From Bromus sterilis (taxonomy: Eukaryota > Streptophyta > Magnoliopsida > Poales > Poaceae): a stretch of DNA of 64,000 nt. Under the pieces are notes generated by a model. That model was not told the DNA's origin. It saw nothing but the letters and a program-made list of their open reading frames with translations, and made no database searches. Made by a program: the position numbers and the translations under genes. Location of the stretch: positions 186,001 to 250,000 of the forward strand of contig OX465600.1 in assembly GCA_950022295.1 (NCBI GenBank), given 5' to 3'. Of this stretch, positions 29,341 to 40,166 are shown piece after piece. The stretch's first letter is position 1; the number at the start of each line of letters is the position of its first letter.

Positions 29341-29990
29341 GAAATCACTCCGGGGACCCAAACGGTGATTAATAGCCCATTTAACTATGATTAATAGCCC
29401 ATGAAACCGGCCAGAATCGGCCGAAAGTGCGAGGGTTGATGACCGTCACGTAAATGCACCATGTTGTTCGTTAATGGTGGAAATCACTCCGGGGACCCAA
29501 AACGGTGATTAATAGCCAATGAAACTGTGATTAATAGCCCATGAAACAGACAAGTATCGGCCAAAACTGCTGGTCTTGATGACCGTCAAGTAAATGCACC
29601 CTAGGGTTCGTCAATGGTGGAAATCACTCCGGGGACCCAAAACGGTGATTAATAGCCCATGTAACTGTGATTAATAGCCCATGGAACAGGCCAGAAACGG
29701 CCAAAAAAGCGACTGTTGATGACCGACACGTAAATGCACCCTAGGGTTCGTCCATGGTGGAAATCACTCCGGGCACCCAAACGGTGATTAATAGCCCATT
29801 TAACTATGATTAATAGCCCATGAAACCGGCCAGAATCGGCCGAAAGTGCGAGGGTTGATGACCGACACGTAAATGCACCCTGGGGTTCGTCAATGGTGGA
29901 AATCACTCTGGCGACCCAAAACGGTGATTAATAGCCCATATAACTGTGATTAATAGCCCATCAAACAGGTCAGAATCAGCCAAAACTGCG
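29341..29990 (-). repeat. 650-bp satellite module, second copy
   Basis: Collinear with 10026-10675 (see there). It lies just before the orientation switch, so the same module borders both ends of subdomain A2. Units to its right (29991-30146) are more diverged than most. Confidence 0.8.
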
Positions 29991-30146
29991 AATGTTGATG
30001 ACCGGCACGTAAATGCACGCTGGGTTCGTCAATGGTGGAAATCGCCCCGGGGACCCAAAACTGTGATGAATAGCCCATGTAACTGTGAATAATAGCCCAT
30101 GAAACAGGCCAGAATCGGCCAAAACCGCGAGAGTTGATGACCGGCA

Positions 30147-30156
30147 CGTAAATGGG
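30147..30156. other. Satellite orientation switch (inversion junction)
   Basis: Left of here the plus strand reads CACGTAAATGCACC-type units; right of here it reads their reverse complement. The join is CACGTAAATG followed by GGCTATTAATCACCG. The trinucleotide ATG could belong to either side (normal neighbours are CACGTAAATGCACC and TTACATGGGCTATT), so the breakpoint has about 3 bp of microhomology. No spacer or foreign DNA separates the two arms, and the arms are not a perfect palindrome at the join. Confidence 0.9.
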
Positions 30157-30510
30157 CTATTAATCACCGTTTTGGGTCCCCGGAATGATTTCCACCATTG
30201 ACGAACCCCAGGGTGCATTTACGTGTCGGTCATCAACATTCGCAGTTTTGGCTGATTTTGGCCTGTTTCATGGGCTATTAATCACAGTTACATGGGCTAT
30301 TACTCACCGTTTTGTGTCCCCAAAGTGATTTCCACCATTGACGAACCGAAGGGTGCATTTACATGTCAGTCATCAACATTCACAGTTTTGGCTTATTCTG
30401 CCTGTTTCATGGGCTATTAATCACAGTTACATGGGCTATTAATCACCGTTTTGTGTCCCCGGAGTGATTTCCACCATTGACGAACCCCATGGTGCATTTA
30501 CGTGACGCTC

Positions 30511-31628
30511 ATCAACACTCGCAGTTTTGGCCGATTCTGGAATGTTTAATGGGCTATTAGTCACAGTTACATGGGCTATTAATCACCGTTTTGGGTCCCC
30601 GGAGTGATTTCCACCATTGACGAACACCAGGGTGCATTTACGTGTCGGTCATCAACACTCCCAGTTTTTGCCGATTTTGGCATGTTTCAAGGGCTATTAA
30701 TCACAGTTACATGGGCTATTAATCACCGTTTTGGGTCCCCGGAGTGATTTCCACCATTGACGAACCCCATGGTGCATTTACATGCCGGTCATCAACACTC
30801 GCAATTTTTGCCGATTCAGGCCTGGTTCATGCGCTAGTAATCACAGTTACATGGGCTGTTAATCACAGATACATGGGCTATTAATCACCGTTTTGGGTCC
30901 TCGGAGTGCTTTCCACCATTCACAAACCCGAGGGTGCATTTATATGTCGGTCATCAACACTCGTAGTTTTGGCCGATTCTGGCCTGTTTGATGGGTTATT
31001 AATCACCGTTAGATGGGCTATTAATCACCGTTTTGGGTCCCCGGAGTGATTTCCACCATTCACGAACCCCAGGGTGCATTTACGTGCCGGTCATCAACAC
31101 TCCCAGTTTTTGCCGATTCCTGCCTGTTTCATGGGCTATTAATCATAGTTACATGGGCTATTAATCACCATTTTGGGTCCCCGGAGTGATTTCCACCATT
31201 GACGAACCCCAGGGTGCATTTACGTGCCGGACATCAACACTCGCAGTTTTTGCCGATTCTGGCCCATTTCATGGGCTATGAATCACAGTTACATGGGCTA
31301 TTAATCAACGTTTTGGGTCCTCGGAGTGATTTCCACCATTCACGAACCCCGGGGTGCATTTACATGCAGGTCATCAATACTCCCAGTTTTGGCCGATTCT
31401 GGCCTTTTTCATGGGCTATTAATCACAGTTACATGGGGTATTAATCACCGTTTTGGGTCCCCGGAGTGATTTCCACCATTGGCGAACCCAGGGTGCATTT
31501 ACGTACCGGTCATCAACATTCGCAATTTTTGCCGATTCTGGCCTGTTTGATGGGCTATTAATCACCGTTTTGGGTCTCCGGAGTGATTTCCACATTGTCG
31601 AACCCCAGGGTTCATTTACGTGTCGGTC
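30511..31628 (+). repeat. 1118-bp HOR (eight units), copy 1
   Basis: Marker units (GATTCTGGAATGTTTAATGG, then CAGGCCTGGTTCATGCGC) occur at a spacing of exactly 1118 bp with the next copy. 1118 bp is about eight units. It includes a three-fold 22-bp subrepeat at 30828-30893. Confidence 0.85.
30828..30893 (+). repeat. Three-fold 22-bp subrepeat in block B
   Basis: Three successive 22-mers of the CATGGGCTATTAATCACAG type. The equivalent in HOR copy 2 lies at 31946-32011. It shows that subrepeat copy-number change also occurs in the inverted block. Confidence 0.8.
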
Positions 31629-32746
31629 ATCAACAGTCGCAGTTTTGGCCGATTCTGGAATGTGTAATGGGCTATTAGTCACAGTTACATGGGCTATTAA
31701 TCACCGTTTTGGGTCCCCGGAGTGATTTCCAACATTGACGAACACCAGGGTGCATTTACGTGTCGGTCATCAACACTCCCAGTTTTTCCCGATTTTGGCA
31801 TGTTTCAAGGGCTATTAATCACAGTTACATGGGCTATTAATCACCGTTTTGGGTCCCCGGAGTGATTTCCACCATTGACGAACCCCATGGTGCATTTACA
31901 TGCCGGTCATCAACACTCGCAATTTTTGCCGATTCAGGCCTGGTTCATGCGCTAGTAATCACATTTACATGGGCTGTTAATCACAGATACATGGGCTATT
32001 AATCACCGTTTTGGGTCCTCGGAGTGCTTTCCACCATTCACAAACCTCAGGGTGCATTTATGTGTCGGTCATCAACACTCGTAGTTTTGGCCGATTCTGG
32101 CCTGTTTGATGGGCTATTAATCACCGTTAGATGGGCTATTAATCACCGTTTTGGGTCCCCGGAGTGATTTCCACCATTCACGAACCCCAGGGTGCATTTA
32201 CGTGCCGGTCATCAACACTCCCAGTTTTTGCCGATTCCTGCCTGTTTCATGGGCTATTAATCATAGTTACATGGGCTATTAATCACCATTTTGGGTCCCT
32301 GGAGTGATTTCCACCATTGACGAACCCCAGGGTGCATTTACGTGCCGGACATCAACACTCGTAGTTTTTGCCGATTCTGGCCCATTTCATGGGCTATTAA
32401 TCACAGTTACATGGGCTATTAATCAACGTTTTGGGTCCCCGGAGTGATTTCCACCATTCACGAACCCCGGGGTGCATTTACATGCCGGTCATCAATACTC
32501 CCAGTTTTGGCCGATTCTGGCCTGTTTCATGGGCTATTAATCACAGTTACATGGGGTATTAATCACCGTTTTGGGTCCCCGGAGTGATTTCCACCATTGA
32601 CGAACCTAGGGTGGATTTACGTACCGGTCATCAACATTCGCAATTTTTGCCGATTCTGGCCTGTTTGATGGGCTATTAATCACCGTTTTGGGTCTCCGGA
32701 GTGATTTCCACATTGTCGAACCCCAGGGTTCATTTACGTGTCGGTC
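31629..32746 (+). repeat. 1118-bp HOR (eight units), copy 2
   Basis: Second copy at offset 1118. A third copy starts at 32747 and is followed to about 33063, where the unit with CATGCGCTAGTAATCAC joins a different unit series resembling 30185-30540. Confidence 0.85.
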
Positions 32747-35700
32747 ATCAACACTCGCAGTTTGGGCCGATTCTGGAATGTTTAATGGGCTATTAGTCAC
32801 AGTTACATGGGCTATTAATCACCGTTTTGGGTCCCCGGAGTGATTTCCACCATTGACGAACACCAGGGTGCATTTACGTGTCGGTCATCAACACTCCCAG
32901 TTTTTGCCGATTTTGGCATGTTTCAAGGGCTATTAATCACAGTTACATGGGCTATTAATCACCGTTTTGGGTCCCCGGAGTGATTTCCACCATTGACGAA
33001 CCCCATGGTGCATTTACATGCCGGTCATCAACACTCGCTATTTTTGCCGATTCAGGCCTGGTTCATGCGCTAGTAATCACAGTTATATGGGCTATTAATC
33101 ACCGTTTTGGGTCCCCGTAATGATTTCCACCATTGACGAACCCCAGGGTGCATTTACGTGCCGGTCATCAACATTCGCAGTTTTGGCTGATTTTGGCCTG
33201 TTTCATGGGCTATTAATCACAGTTACATGGGCTATTAATCACCGTTTTGTGTCCCCAAAGTGATTTCCACCATTGACGAACCGAAGGGTGCATTTACGTG
33301 CCGGTCATCAACATTCGCAGTTTTGGCTTATTCTGCCTGTTTCATGGGCTATTAATCACCGTTTTGTGTCCCCGGAGTGATTTCCACCATTGACGAACCC
33401 CATGGTGCATTTACGTGACGCTCATCAACACTCGCAGTTTTGGCCGATTATGGCCTGTTTCATGGGCTATTAGTCACAGTTACATGGGCTATTAATCACC
33501 GTTTTGGGCCCCCGTAGTGATTTCCACCATTGACGAACCCCAGGGTGCATTTACGTGCCGGTCATCAACTCTCGCAGTTTTGGCCAATTCTGGCCTGTTT
33601 CATGGGCTTTTAATCACCGTTTTGGGTCCCCGGGGCGATTTCCACCATTGACGAACCCCAGGGTGCATTTACGTGTTGGTCATCAACACTCGCAGTTTTG
33701 GCCGATTTTGGCCTGATTCATGGGCTATTAATCACCGTTTTGGGTCCCCGGAGTGATTTCCACCATTCACGAACCCCAGGGTGCATTTACGTGCCGGTCA
33801 TCAACACTCCCAGTTTTTGCCGATTCCTGCCTGTTTCATGGGCTATTAATCATAGTTACATGGGCTATTAATCACCATTTTGGGTCCCCGGAGTGATTTC
33901 CACCATTGACGAACCCCAGGGTGCATTTACGTGCCGGACATCAACACTCGTAGTTTTTGCCGATTCTGGCCCATTTCATGGGCTATTAATCACAGTTACA
34001 TGGGCTATTAATCAACGTTTTGGGTCCCCGGAGTGATTTCCACCATTCACGAACCCCGGGGTGCATTTACATGCCGGTCATCAATACTCCCAGTTTTGGC
34101 CGATTCTGGCCTGTTTCATGGGCTATTAATCACAGTTACATGGGCTATTAATCACCATTTTGGGTCCCCGGAGTGATTTTCACCATTGATGACCCCCATG
34201 GTGCATTTATGTGCCGGTCATCAACACTCACAATTTTTGCCGATTCTGGCCTGTTTGATGGGCTAATAATCACCGTTAGATGGGCTATTAATCACCGTTT
34301 TGGGTCCCTGGAGTGATTTCCACCATTCACGAACCCCAGGGTGCATTTACGTGCCGGTCATCAACACTCCCAGTTTTTGCCGATTCCTGCCTGTTTCATG
34401 GGCTATTAATCATAGTTATATGGGCTATTAATCACCATTTTGGGTCCCCGGAGTAATTTCCACCATTGACGAACCCAGGGTGCATTTACGTGCCGGACAT
34501 CAACACTCGCAGTTTTTGCCGATTCTGGCCCGTTTCATGGGCTATTAATCACAGTTACATGGGCTATTAATCCACGTTTTGTGTCCCCGGAGTGATTTCC
34601 ACCATTGACGAACCCCAGGGTGCATTTACATGTCGGTCATCAACACTCCCAGTTTTGGCCGATTCTGGCCTGTTTCATGGGCTATGAATCACAGATACTG
34701 GGGTATTAATCACCGTTTTGGGTCCCCGGAGTGATTTCCACCATTCACGAACCCCATGGTGCATTTACGTGCCGGTCATCCGCACTTTCAGTTTTTGTCA
34801 CTTCTGGCCTGTTTCATGGGGTATTAATCACAGTTACATGGGCTATTAATCACCGTTTTGGGTCTCTGGAATGATTTCCACCATTGATGAACCCCAGGGT
34901 GCATTTACGTGTCGGTCATCAACATTCGCAGTTTTGGCTGATTTTGGCCTATTTCATGGGCTATTAATCACCGTTTTGTGTCCCCAAAGTGATTTCCACC
35001 ATTGACGAACCGAAGGGTGCATTTACGTGCCGGTCATCAACATTCGCACTTTTGGCTTATTCTTCCTGTTTCATGGCCTATTAATCCAAGTTACATGGGC
35101 TATTAATCACCGTTTTGTGTCCCTAGAGTGATTTCCAGCATTGACGAACCCCATGGTGCTTTTACGTGACGCTCATCAACACTCGCAGTTTTGGCCGATG
35201 ATGGCCTGTTTCATGGGCTATTAGTCACAGTTACATGGGCTATTAATCACCGTTTTGGGTCCCTCGAGTGATTTCCACCATTGACGAACCCCAGGGTGGC
35301 ATTTACGTGCCGGTCATCAACTCTCGCGGTTTTGGCCGATTCTGGCCTGTTTCATGGGCTATTATTCACAGTTACATGGGCTATTCATCACAGTTTTGGG
35401 TCCCCGGGGCGATTTCCACCATTGACGAACCCAGGGTGCATTTACGTGCCGGTCATCAACATTCGCAGTTTTTGCCGATTCTGGCCTGTTTCATGGGCTA
35501 TTAATCACCGTTTTGGGTCTCCAGAGTGATTTCCACCATTGTCGAACCCCAGGGTTCATTTACGTGTCGGTCATCAACACTCGCAGTTTTGGCCGATTCT
35601 GGAATGTTTAATGGGCTATTAGTCACATTTACATGGGCTATAAATCATCGTTTTGGGTCCCCGGAGTGATTTCCACCATTGACGAACACCAGGGTGCATT

Positions 35701-36980
35701 TACGTGTCGGTCATCAACACTCGCAGTTTTTGCCGATTTTGGCATGTTTCATGGGCTATTAATCACAGTTACATGGGCTATTAATCACCGTTTTGGGTCC
35801 CCGGAGTGATTTCCACCATTGACGAACCCCATGGAGCATTTACGTGCCGGCCATCAACACTCGCAATTTTTGCCGATTCTGGCCTGGTTCATGGGCTAGT
35901 AATCACAGTTACATGGGCTATTAATCACCGTTTTGGGTCCCCGGAATGATTTCCACCATTGACGAACCCCAGGGTGCATTTACGTGCCGGTCATCAACAT
36001 TCGCAGTTTTGGCTGATTTTGGCCTGTTTCATGGGCTATTAATCACAGTTACATGGGCTATTAATCACCGTTTTGTGTCCCCAAAGTGATTTCCACCATT
36101 GACGAACCGAAGGGTGCATTTACGTGTCAGTCATCAACATTCACAGTTTTGGCTTATTCTGCCTGTTTCATGGGCTATTAATCACAGTTACATGGGCTAT
36201 TAATCACCGTTTTGTGTCCCCGGAGTGATTTCCACCATTGACGAACCCCATGGTGCATTTACGTGACGCTCATCAACACTCGCAGTTTTGGCCGATTATG
36301 GCCTGTTTCATGGGCTATTAGTCACAGTTACATGGGTTATTAATAACCGTTTTGGGTCCCCGGAGTGATTTCCACCATTGACGAACCCCAGGGTGCATTT
36401 ACGTGCCGGTCATCAACTCTCGCAGTTTTGGCCGATTCTGGCCTGTTTCATGGCCTATTATTCACAGTTACATGGGCTATTAATCACCGTTTTGGGTCCC
36501 TGGGGCGATTTCCACCATTGACGAACCCCAGGGTGCATTTACGTGTCGGTCATCAACACTCGCAGTTTTGGCCGATTCTGGCCTGTTTCATGGGCTATTA
36601 ATCACAGTTACATAGGCTATTAATCACCGTTTTGGGTACCCGGAGTGATTTCCACCATGGACGAACCCCAAGGTGCATTTACGTGTCGGTCATCAACACT
36701 CCCAGTTTTGGCCGATTCTGGCCTGTTTCATGGGCTATTAATCACAGTTACATGGGCTATTAATCAACGTTTTGGGTCCCCGGAGTGATTTCCACCATTG
36801 ACGAACCCCAGGGTGCATTTACATGCCGGTCATCAACGCTCCCAGTTTTGGCCGATTCTGGCCTGTTTCATGGGCTATTAATCACAGTTACATGGGCTAT
36901 TAATCAACGTTTTGGGTCCCTGGAGTGATTTCCAACATTGACGAACCCCAGGGTGCATTTACGTGCCGGTCATCAACACT

Positions 36981-37014
36981 CGCAGTTTTGGGTCCCCGGA
37001 GCGATTTCATGGGC
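36981..37014 (+). repeat. Chimeric mini-unit junction, copy 1
   Basis: The unit jumps from GCAGTTTTGG to GTCCCCGGAGCGATTTC and again to ATGGGCTATT, skipping most of the normal unit. Shared TTTTGG and TTTC at the joins suggest microhomology. The odd structure is a unique tag that recurs at 49443, 57044, 58696 and 59768. Confidence 0.8.
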
Positions 37015-37840
37015 TATTAATCACAGATACATGGGCTATTAATCACCCTTTTGTGTCCCCAAAGTGATTTCCACCAGTGACGAACCGAAGGGTGCATTTA
37101 CGTGTCGGTCATCAACATTCGCAGTTTTGGCTTATTCTGCCTGTTTCATGGGCTATTAATCACCGTTTTGTGTCCTCGGAGTGATTTCCACCATTGACGA
37201 ACCCCATGGTGCATTTACGTGACGCTCGTTAACACTCGCAGTTTTGGCCGATTCTGGCCTGTTTCATGGGCTATTAATCACAGTTACATGGGCTATTAAT
37301 CGCCGTTTTGGGTCCCCGGAGTGATTTCCACCATGGACGAACCCCAGGGTGCATTTACGTGTCGGTCATCAACACTCGCAGTTTTGGCCGATTCTGGCCT
37401 GTTTGATGGGCTATTAATCACCGTTTTGGGTCCCCGGAGTGATTTCCACCATTCACGAACCCCAGGGTGCATTTACGTGCCGGTCATCAACCCTCCCAGT
37501 TTTTGCCGATTCCTGCCTGTTTCATGGGCTATTAATCATAGTTACATGGCCTATTAATCACCATTTTGGGTCCCCGTACTGATTTCCACCATTGACGAAC
37601 CCCAGGGTGCATTTACGTGCCGGACATCAGCACTCGCAGGTTTTGCCGATTCTGGCCCATTTCATGGGCTATTAATCACAGTTACATCGGCTATTAATCA
37701 ACGTTTTGGGTCCCTGGAGTGATTTCCACCATTCACGAACCCCAGGGTGCATTTACATGCCGGTCATCAATACTCCCAGTTTTGGCCGATTCTGCCTGCT
37801 TCATGGGCTATTAATCAACGTTTTGGGTCCCTGGAGTGAT

Positions 37841-38010
37841 TTTTATGATAGCGTGAAAACGCGAAGATATGCAAGATACAAACGGGCCTGAAACGTCAGA
37901 TCCGAAGATGAGGTCTATACCACAAATGAGGCATTTATTACACCGGTATGCCATAGGTGTAAAGTGCTCAAGCACTGACAATATTATTGACTCTAGTGCA
38001 AGTGGGAGAC
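37841..38010 (+). repeat. Displaced copy of the Copia 3' internal end
   Basis: These 170 bp are identical by eye to 45035-45204, the last stretch of the internal region including the polypurine tract AGTGGGAGAC, and they sit outside the left LTR. The join to the satellite falls in GTGATTTTT, where the internal copy reads GTGAATTTT, so a few bases of microhomology are shared. This is what remains if a tandem LTR-internal-LTR-internal-LTR array formed by recombination lost its left part. Confidence 0.9.
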
Positions 38011-39361
38011 TGTTGGAAATATGCCCTAGAGGCAATAATAAAATGTTATTATATATATATTTCCACGTTCGTAATTAATGTTTATATTTCTGTGCTATAA
38101 TTGCAATGACCCTGACTGTGAGATTCAGAAGAAAACTCATTTGCATGTGTGGAAATGTAAACACCAAGAGTTCCTGGTTTAGCCTCTAAGACCAGCTCAT
38201 GTGCTAACTGATGATTACGTTTTCTTAATCATGGACATTGTTCTTGTAACAAGGATGTCAGTAGCAATGGGAACATATTGTTAGCAGAACAATGATGTTG
38301 AACCGACCCCAGTATTGAATGATATACTTAGAGATCACATCGTAACTACGTTATAAGTCATATCATGAAATGTTATCATATACGTAATTCCTTAGACCAT
38401 GAGAGTATCGAGTTGCTTCACACAGGAAGACATGCTTTGGTTCTTAGATGAATCCTCCCGTAAATGGGAAGTAGTAAAATAAGTTCTGGGTATGTCAGAT
38501 GGTGTGGCTAGTGACTGTGATAGTTCAAGAATGGGATTTGCTCCTTCACGATGAAGAAGATATTCACTTCGGGCCCACTCGGTATGACGGTATCCATTAT
38601 AGTCTGGCCAGACGCATTGTGATTCAGTCACGGTGATACCGGAATACGATAACGAGAAAATGGACGAACTAGCAAAGAGGATAACTAGTGGCTTGTGTTC
38701 AAGAAGTTGTTACACATGGGTGCCAAACTTCTCTCCTCTGACTTTGTCTTATATCGCGAAGCAAAGGGAATGGTACATGACTAAACATAATGGTTCACTC
38801 GAACTTTCTTCGTGTATGTGCGGCAGTCAACATGGGTGTCCATGGCTCCGCTGTTGATTATTGGTTATTGACAAAAGGCTGTTGACCTATGTCCGGAAGA
38901 TGTTCTGAGTCATGTCCGCATTATACCGAACCTATTGGGTCACACACTTAACGAGCAGTAGTCTGTTAGAATACTAGTATGGTAGAAGGTTTAGTGGAAG
39001 CAAAGCAGAATAGTTCATACGGGTACCGGAAGTAGTTCCGGAGATTTATGGAATTGTTCATAAGGGCACCAGAAGTAGTTCTGGGTATTTAAGGTTATGT
39101 CTGGATCACTCTGGAGTAGTCCCAGGTGGTTCCGGAACATATGAGAATGGTACTAGGGAAGTCCTGGATCAACCGGAATAGTTTCCGGATAATCGCTGGG
39201 CGTCCCGACAACCTTCGCGGTCATCGGGTGGCTTAAACTGTAACTCAGATGGTCTTGGAAACTATCCGGATGGCTCCGGAACGTCCGAGAACGGTCTCGG
39301 AAGGTCCTGGAAGTGCTCCAGAAGTGTCCAGAATGTCCCGAAACGGTCCCGGTATGTCCCG

Positions 39362-39409
39362 GAAGGTCCTGGAAGCTTCTAGAAGGTCATGGAAGGTTCC
39401 GGAAGGTTC
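39362..39409. promoter_or_regulatory. Heat-shock-element-like array, left LTR
   Basis: Ten consecutive 5-bp modules alternate GAA and TTC: GAA at 39362, 39372, 39382, 39392 and 39402; TTC at 39377, 39397 and 39407; near-matches TCC at 39367 and TCA at 39387. The heat-shock factor consensus nGAAnnTTCnnGAAn is met exactly at 39371-39385 and again at 39391-39410. The array ends about 240 bp upstream of the TATA box. The motif is seen directly; heat response is an inference by analogy with Arabidopsis ONSEN. It lies in a wider run of 10-11-bp GGAAGGTCC-like repeats, so it may have arisen by slippage. Confidence 0.6.
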
Positions 39410-39647
39410 CGGGCAGTACCACCCACTCCCCTGCGCCCCTGGCCTTGGGGGGCAAGCCACCTAGGCTGCCCTAGCCGGCCAAAGGGGTGGGGGCGCACCA
39501 AGGGGAAGGAAACCCCCTCCAGGTGGGAATACCAAAACCCATTATGGCAGGTTTCCGGTGGGAAGGTGTGGGAAGGTTTGGAAGGCTTGGGAGTCCAAGT
39601 TGGACTCCCAATCCTCCTTGGGCTGCGCCCCAGACCTCCTGGCCACC

Positions 39648-39655
39648 TATATAAG
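39648..39655 (+). promoter_or_regulatory. TATA box of left Copia LTR
   Basis: TATATAAG follows the GC-rich, palindrome-rich U3 segment and precedes a pyrimidine-rich stretch with ACACACAATC, as expected for an LTR promoter. Its counterpart in the right LTR is intact. Confidence 0.65.
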
Positions 39656-40153
39656 GTGATCCAAGGGGAGGGGGAGAGACACACAATCAATCCCCAAGGC
39701 CTATGTGCCACCCTCCCTCCTCTAAACCCCGTTGCTCCACTTTTAGACCCCGGTTTAGACGTTGTTCTTGATCGGAATCCGTTAGGGTTTTCTCCCTCTA
39801 GTTTTCTCGGTGGCGTTCATCTCTGGATGGCGGAGCGCTGCTGGATTGCTGCTACGGGATGTGTGGATACTAATGGAGGGGTCGTACCTTCGACCCTTCT
39901 TCGAGGAGCTTGTTCATGGGACTTGTCCGTGGGACTAGATCGCGGGACTTGTTCGTGGGATTGATCGAGGGACTGTTCGTGGGAGAACTTGCGAGATCTA
40001 CTTCCACTACGTCCCCGAGCTTCACCAACTCTACTTCCGCTACATCGGTTGGTGAGCCATGACCTAAAACCTTGTATGCAATCTTCTTGGATGATCTTGG
40101 GTTCTTGATTCGTAGGCCAGAAATTTTTTGTTTTCTACTACGTTTCCCAACAG

Positions 40154-40166
40154 CGGTATCATGAGC
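40154..40166 (+). other. Primer binding site (initiator Met-tRNA type)
   Basis: CGGTATCATGAGC begins two bases after the LTR end. The complement of the plant initiator tRNA-Met 3' end is TGGTATCAGAGC; the copy here has one substitution and one inserted T. It fixes the element's orientation as plus strand. Confidence 0.75.

Larger units (their letters stand above)
1..30150 (-). repeat. Satellite block A, ~140-bp tandem units (pSc119.2-like family)
   Basis: About 213 head-to-tail units of a non-coding satellite, with no foreign insertion anywhere in the block. A typical unit starts GCCAGAATCGGCC and ends AATAGCCCATGAAACAG, 140 bp in total. Read on the minus strand, the stretch GGGCTATTAATCACCG followed by TTTTGGGTCCCC resembles the cloned rye satellite pSc119.2 as I remember it, whose unit is about 118-120 bp. 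Here most units are longer because the segment TGATTAATAGCCCATGTAAC plus two bases (22 bp) is present twice; units with a single copy measure 118 bp. No reading frame is conserved, since 140 is not a multiple of three. The family name is from memory; the tandem structure itself is certain. The block continues beyond the left end of the window. Confidence 0.95.
30151..37840 (+). repeat. Satellite block B, part 1 (opposite orientation)
   Basis: About 55 units of the same satellite, now with the pSc119.2-like stretch on the plus strand. It contains the 1118-bp HOR and units with altered cores (TTTTGTGTCCCCAAAGTG, CATTTACGTGACGCTCATC). It ends inside a unit at TGGAGTGATT, where the Copia material starts. 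Confidence 0.95.
38011..40152 (+). repeat. Copia LTR, left copy (2142 bp)
   Basis: Begins TGTTGG and ends CCAACA, a 6-bp terminal inverted repeat. It is followed directly by the primer site. By eye it differs from the right LTR by about 20 substitutions and one 1-bp indel (about 1%). The segment 39010-39410 is rich in short GGAA/TTCC palindromes; a TATA box follows at 39648. An internal 191-codon open frame (39389-39964) spans the TATA box and is not considered a gene. Confidence 0.95.

Noticed and set aside
1..30150. CRISPR-like appearance of regularly spaced repeats
   Set aside because: Whole 140-bp units repeat with no unique spacers, and the neighbouring DNA is plant retroelement sequence.
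35268..36601. Recurring 60-90-codon open frames in the satellite (such as MISTIDEPQGAFTCRSS)
   Set aside because: They arise because similar units are read in the same frame for one or two repeats. Unit lengths of 140 and 118 bp are not multiples of three, frames change at every unit, and start and stop positions follow the repeat, not selection.
38392..38857. Pairs of 70-79-codon frames duplicated at 45586-46051
   Set aside because: They are duplicated only because the LTR is duplicated, and no domain is recognisable.
39389..39964. 191-codon open frame present in both Copia LTRs (also 46583-47158)
   Set aside because: It starts in the palindrome-rich U3, upstream of the TATA box, and runs across it, so the LTR transcript would not contain its start. 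No recognisable domain; GC-rich composition explains it.
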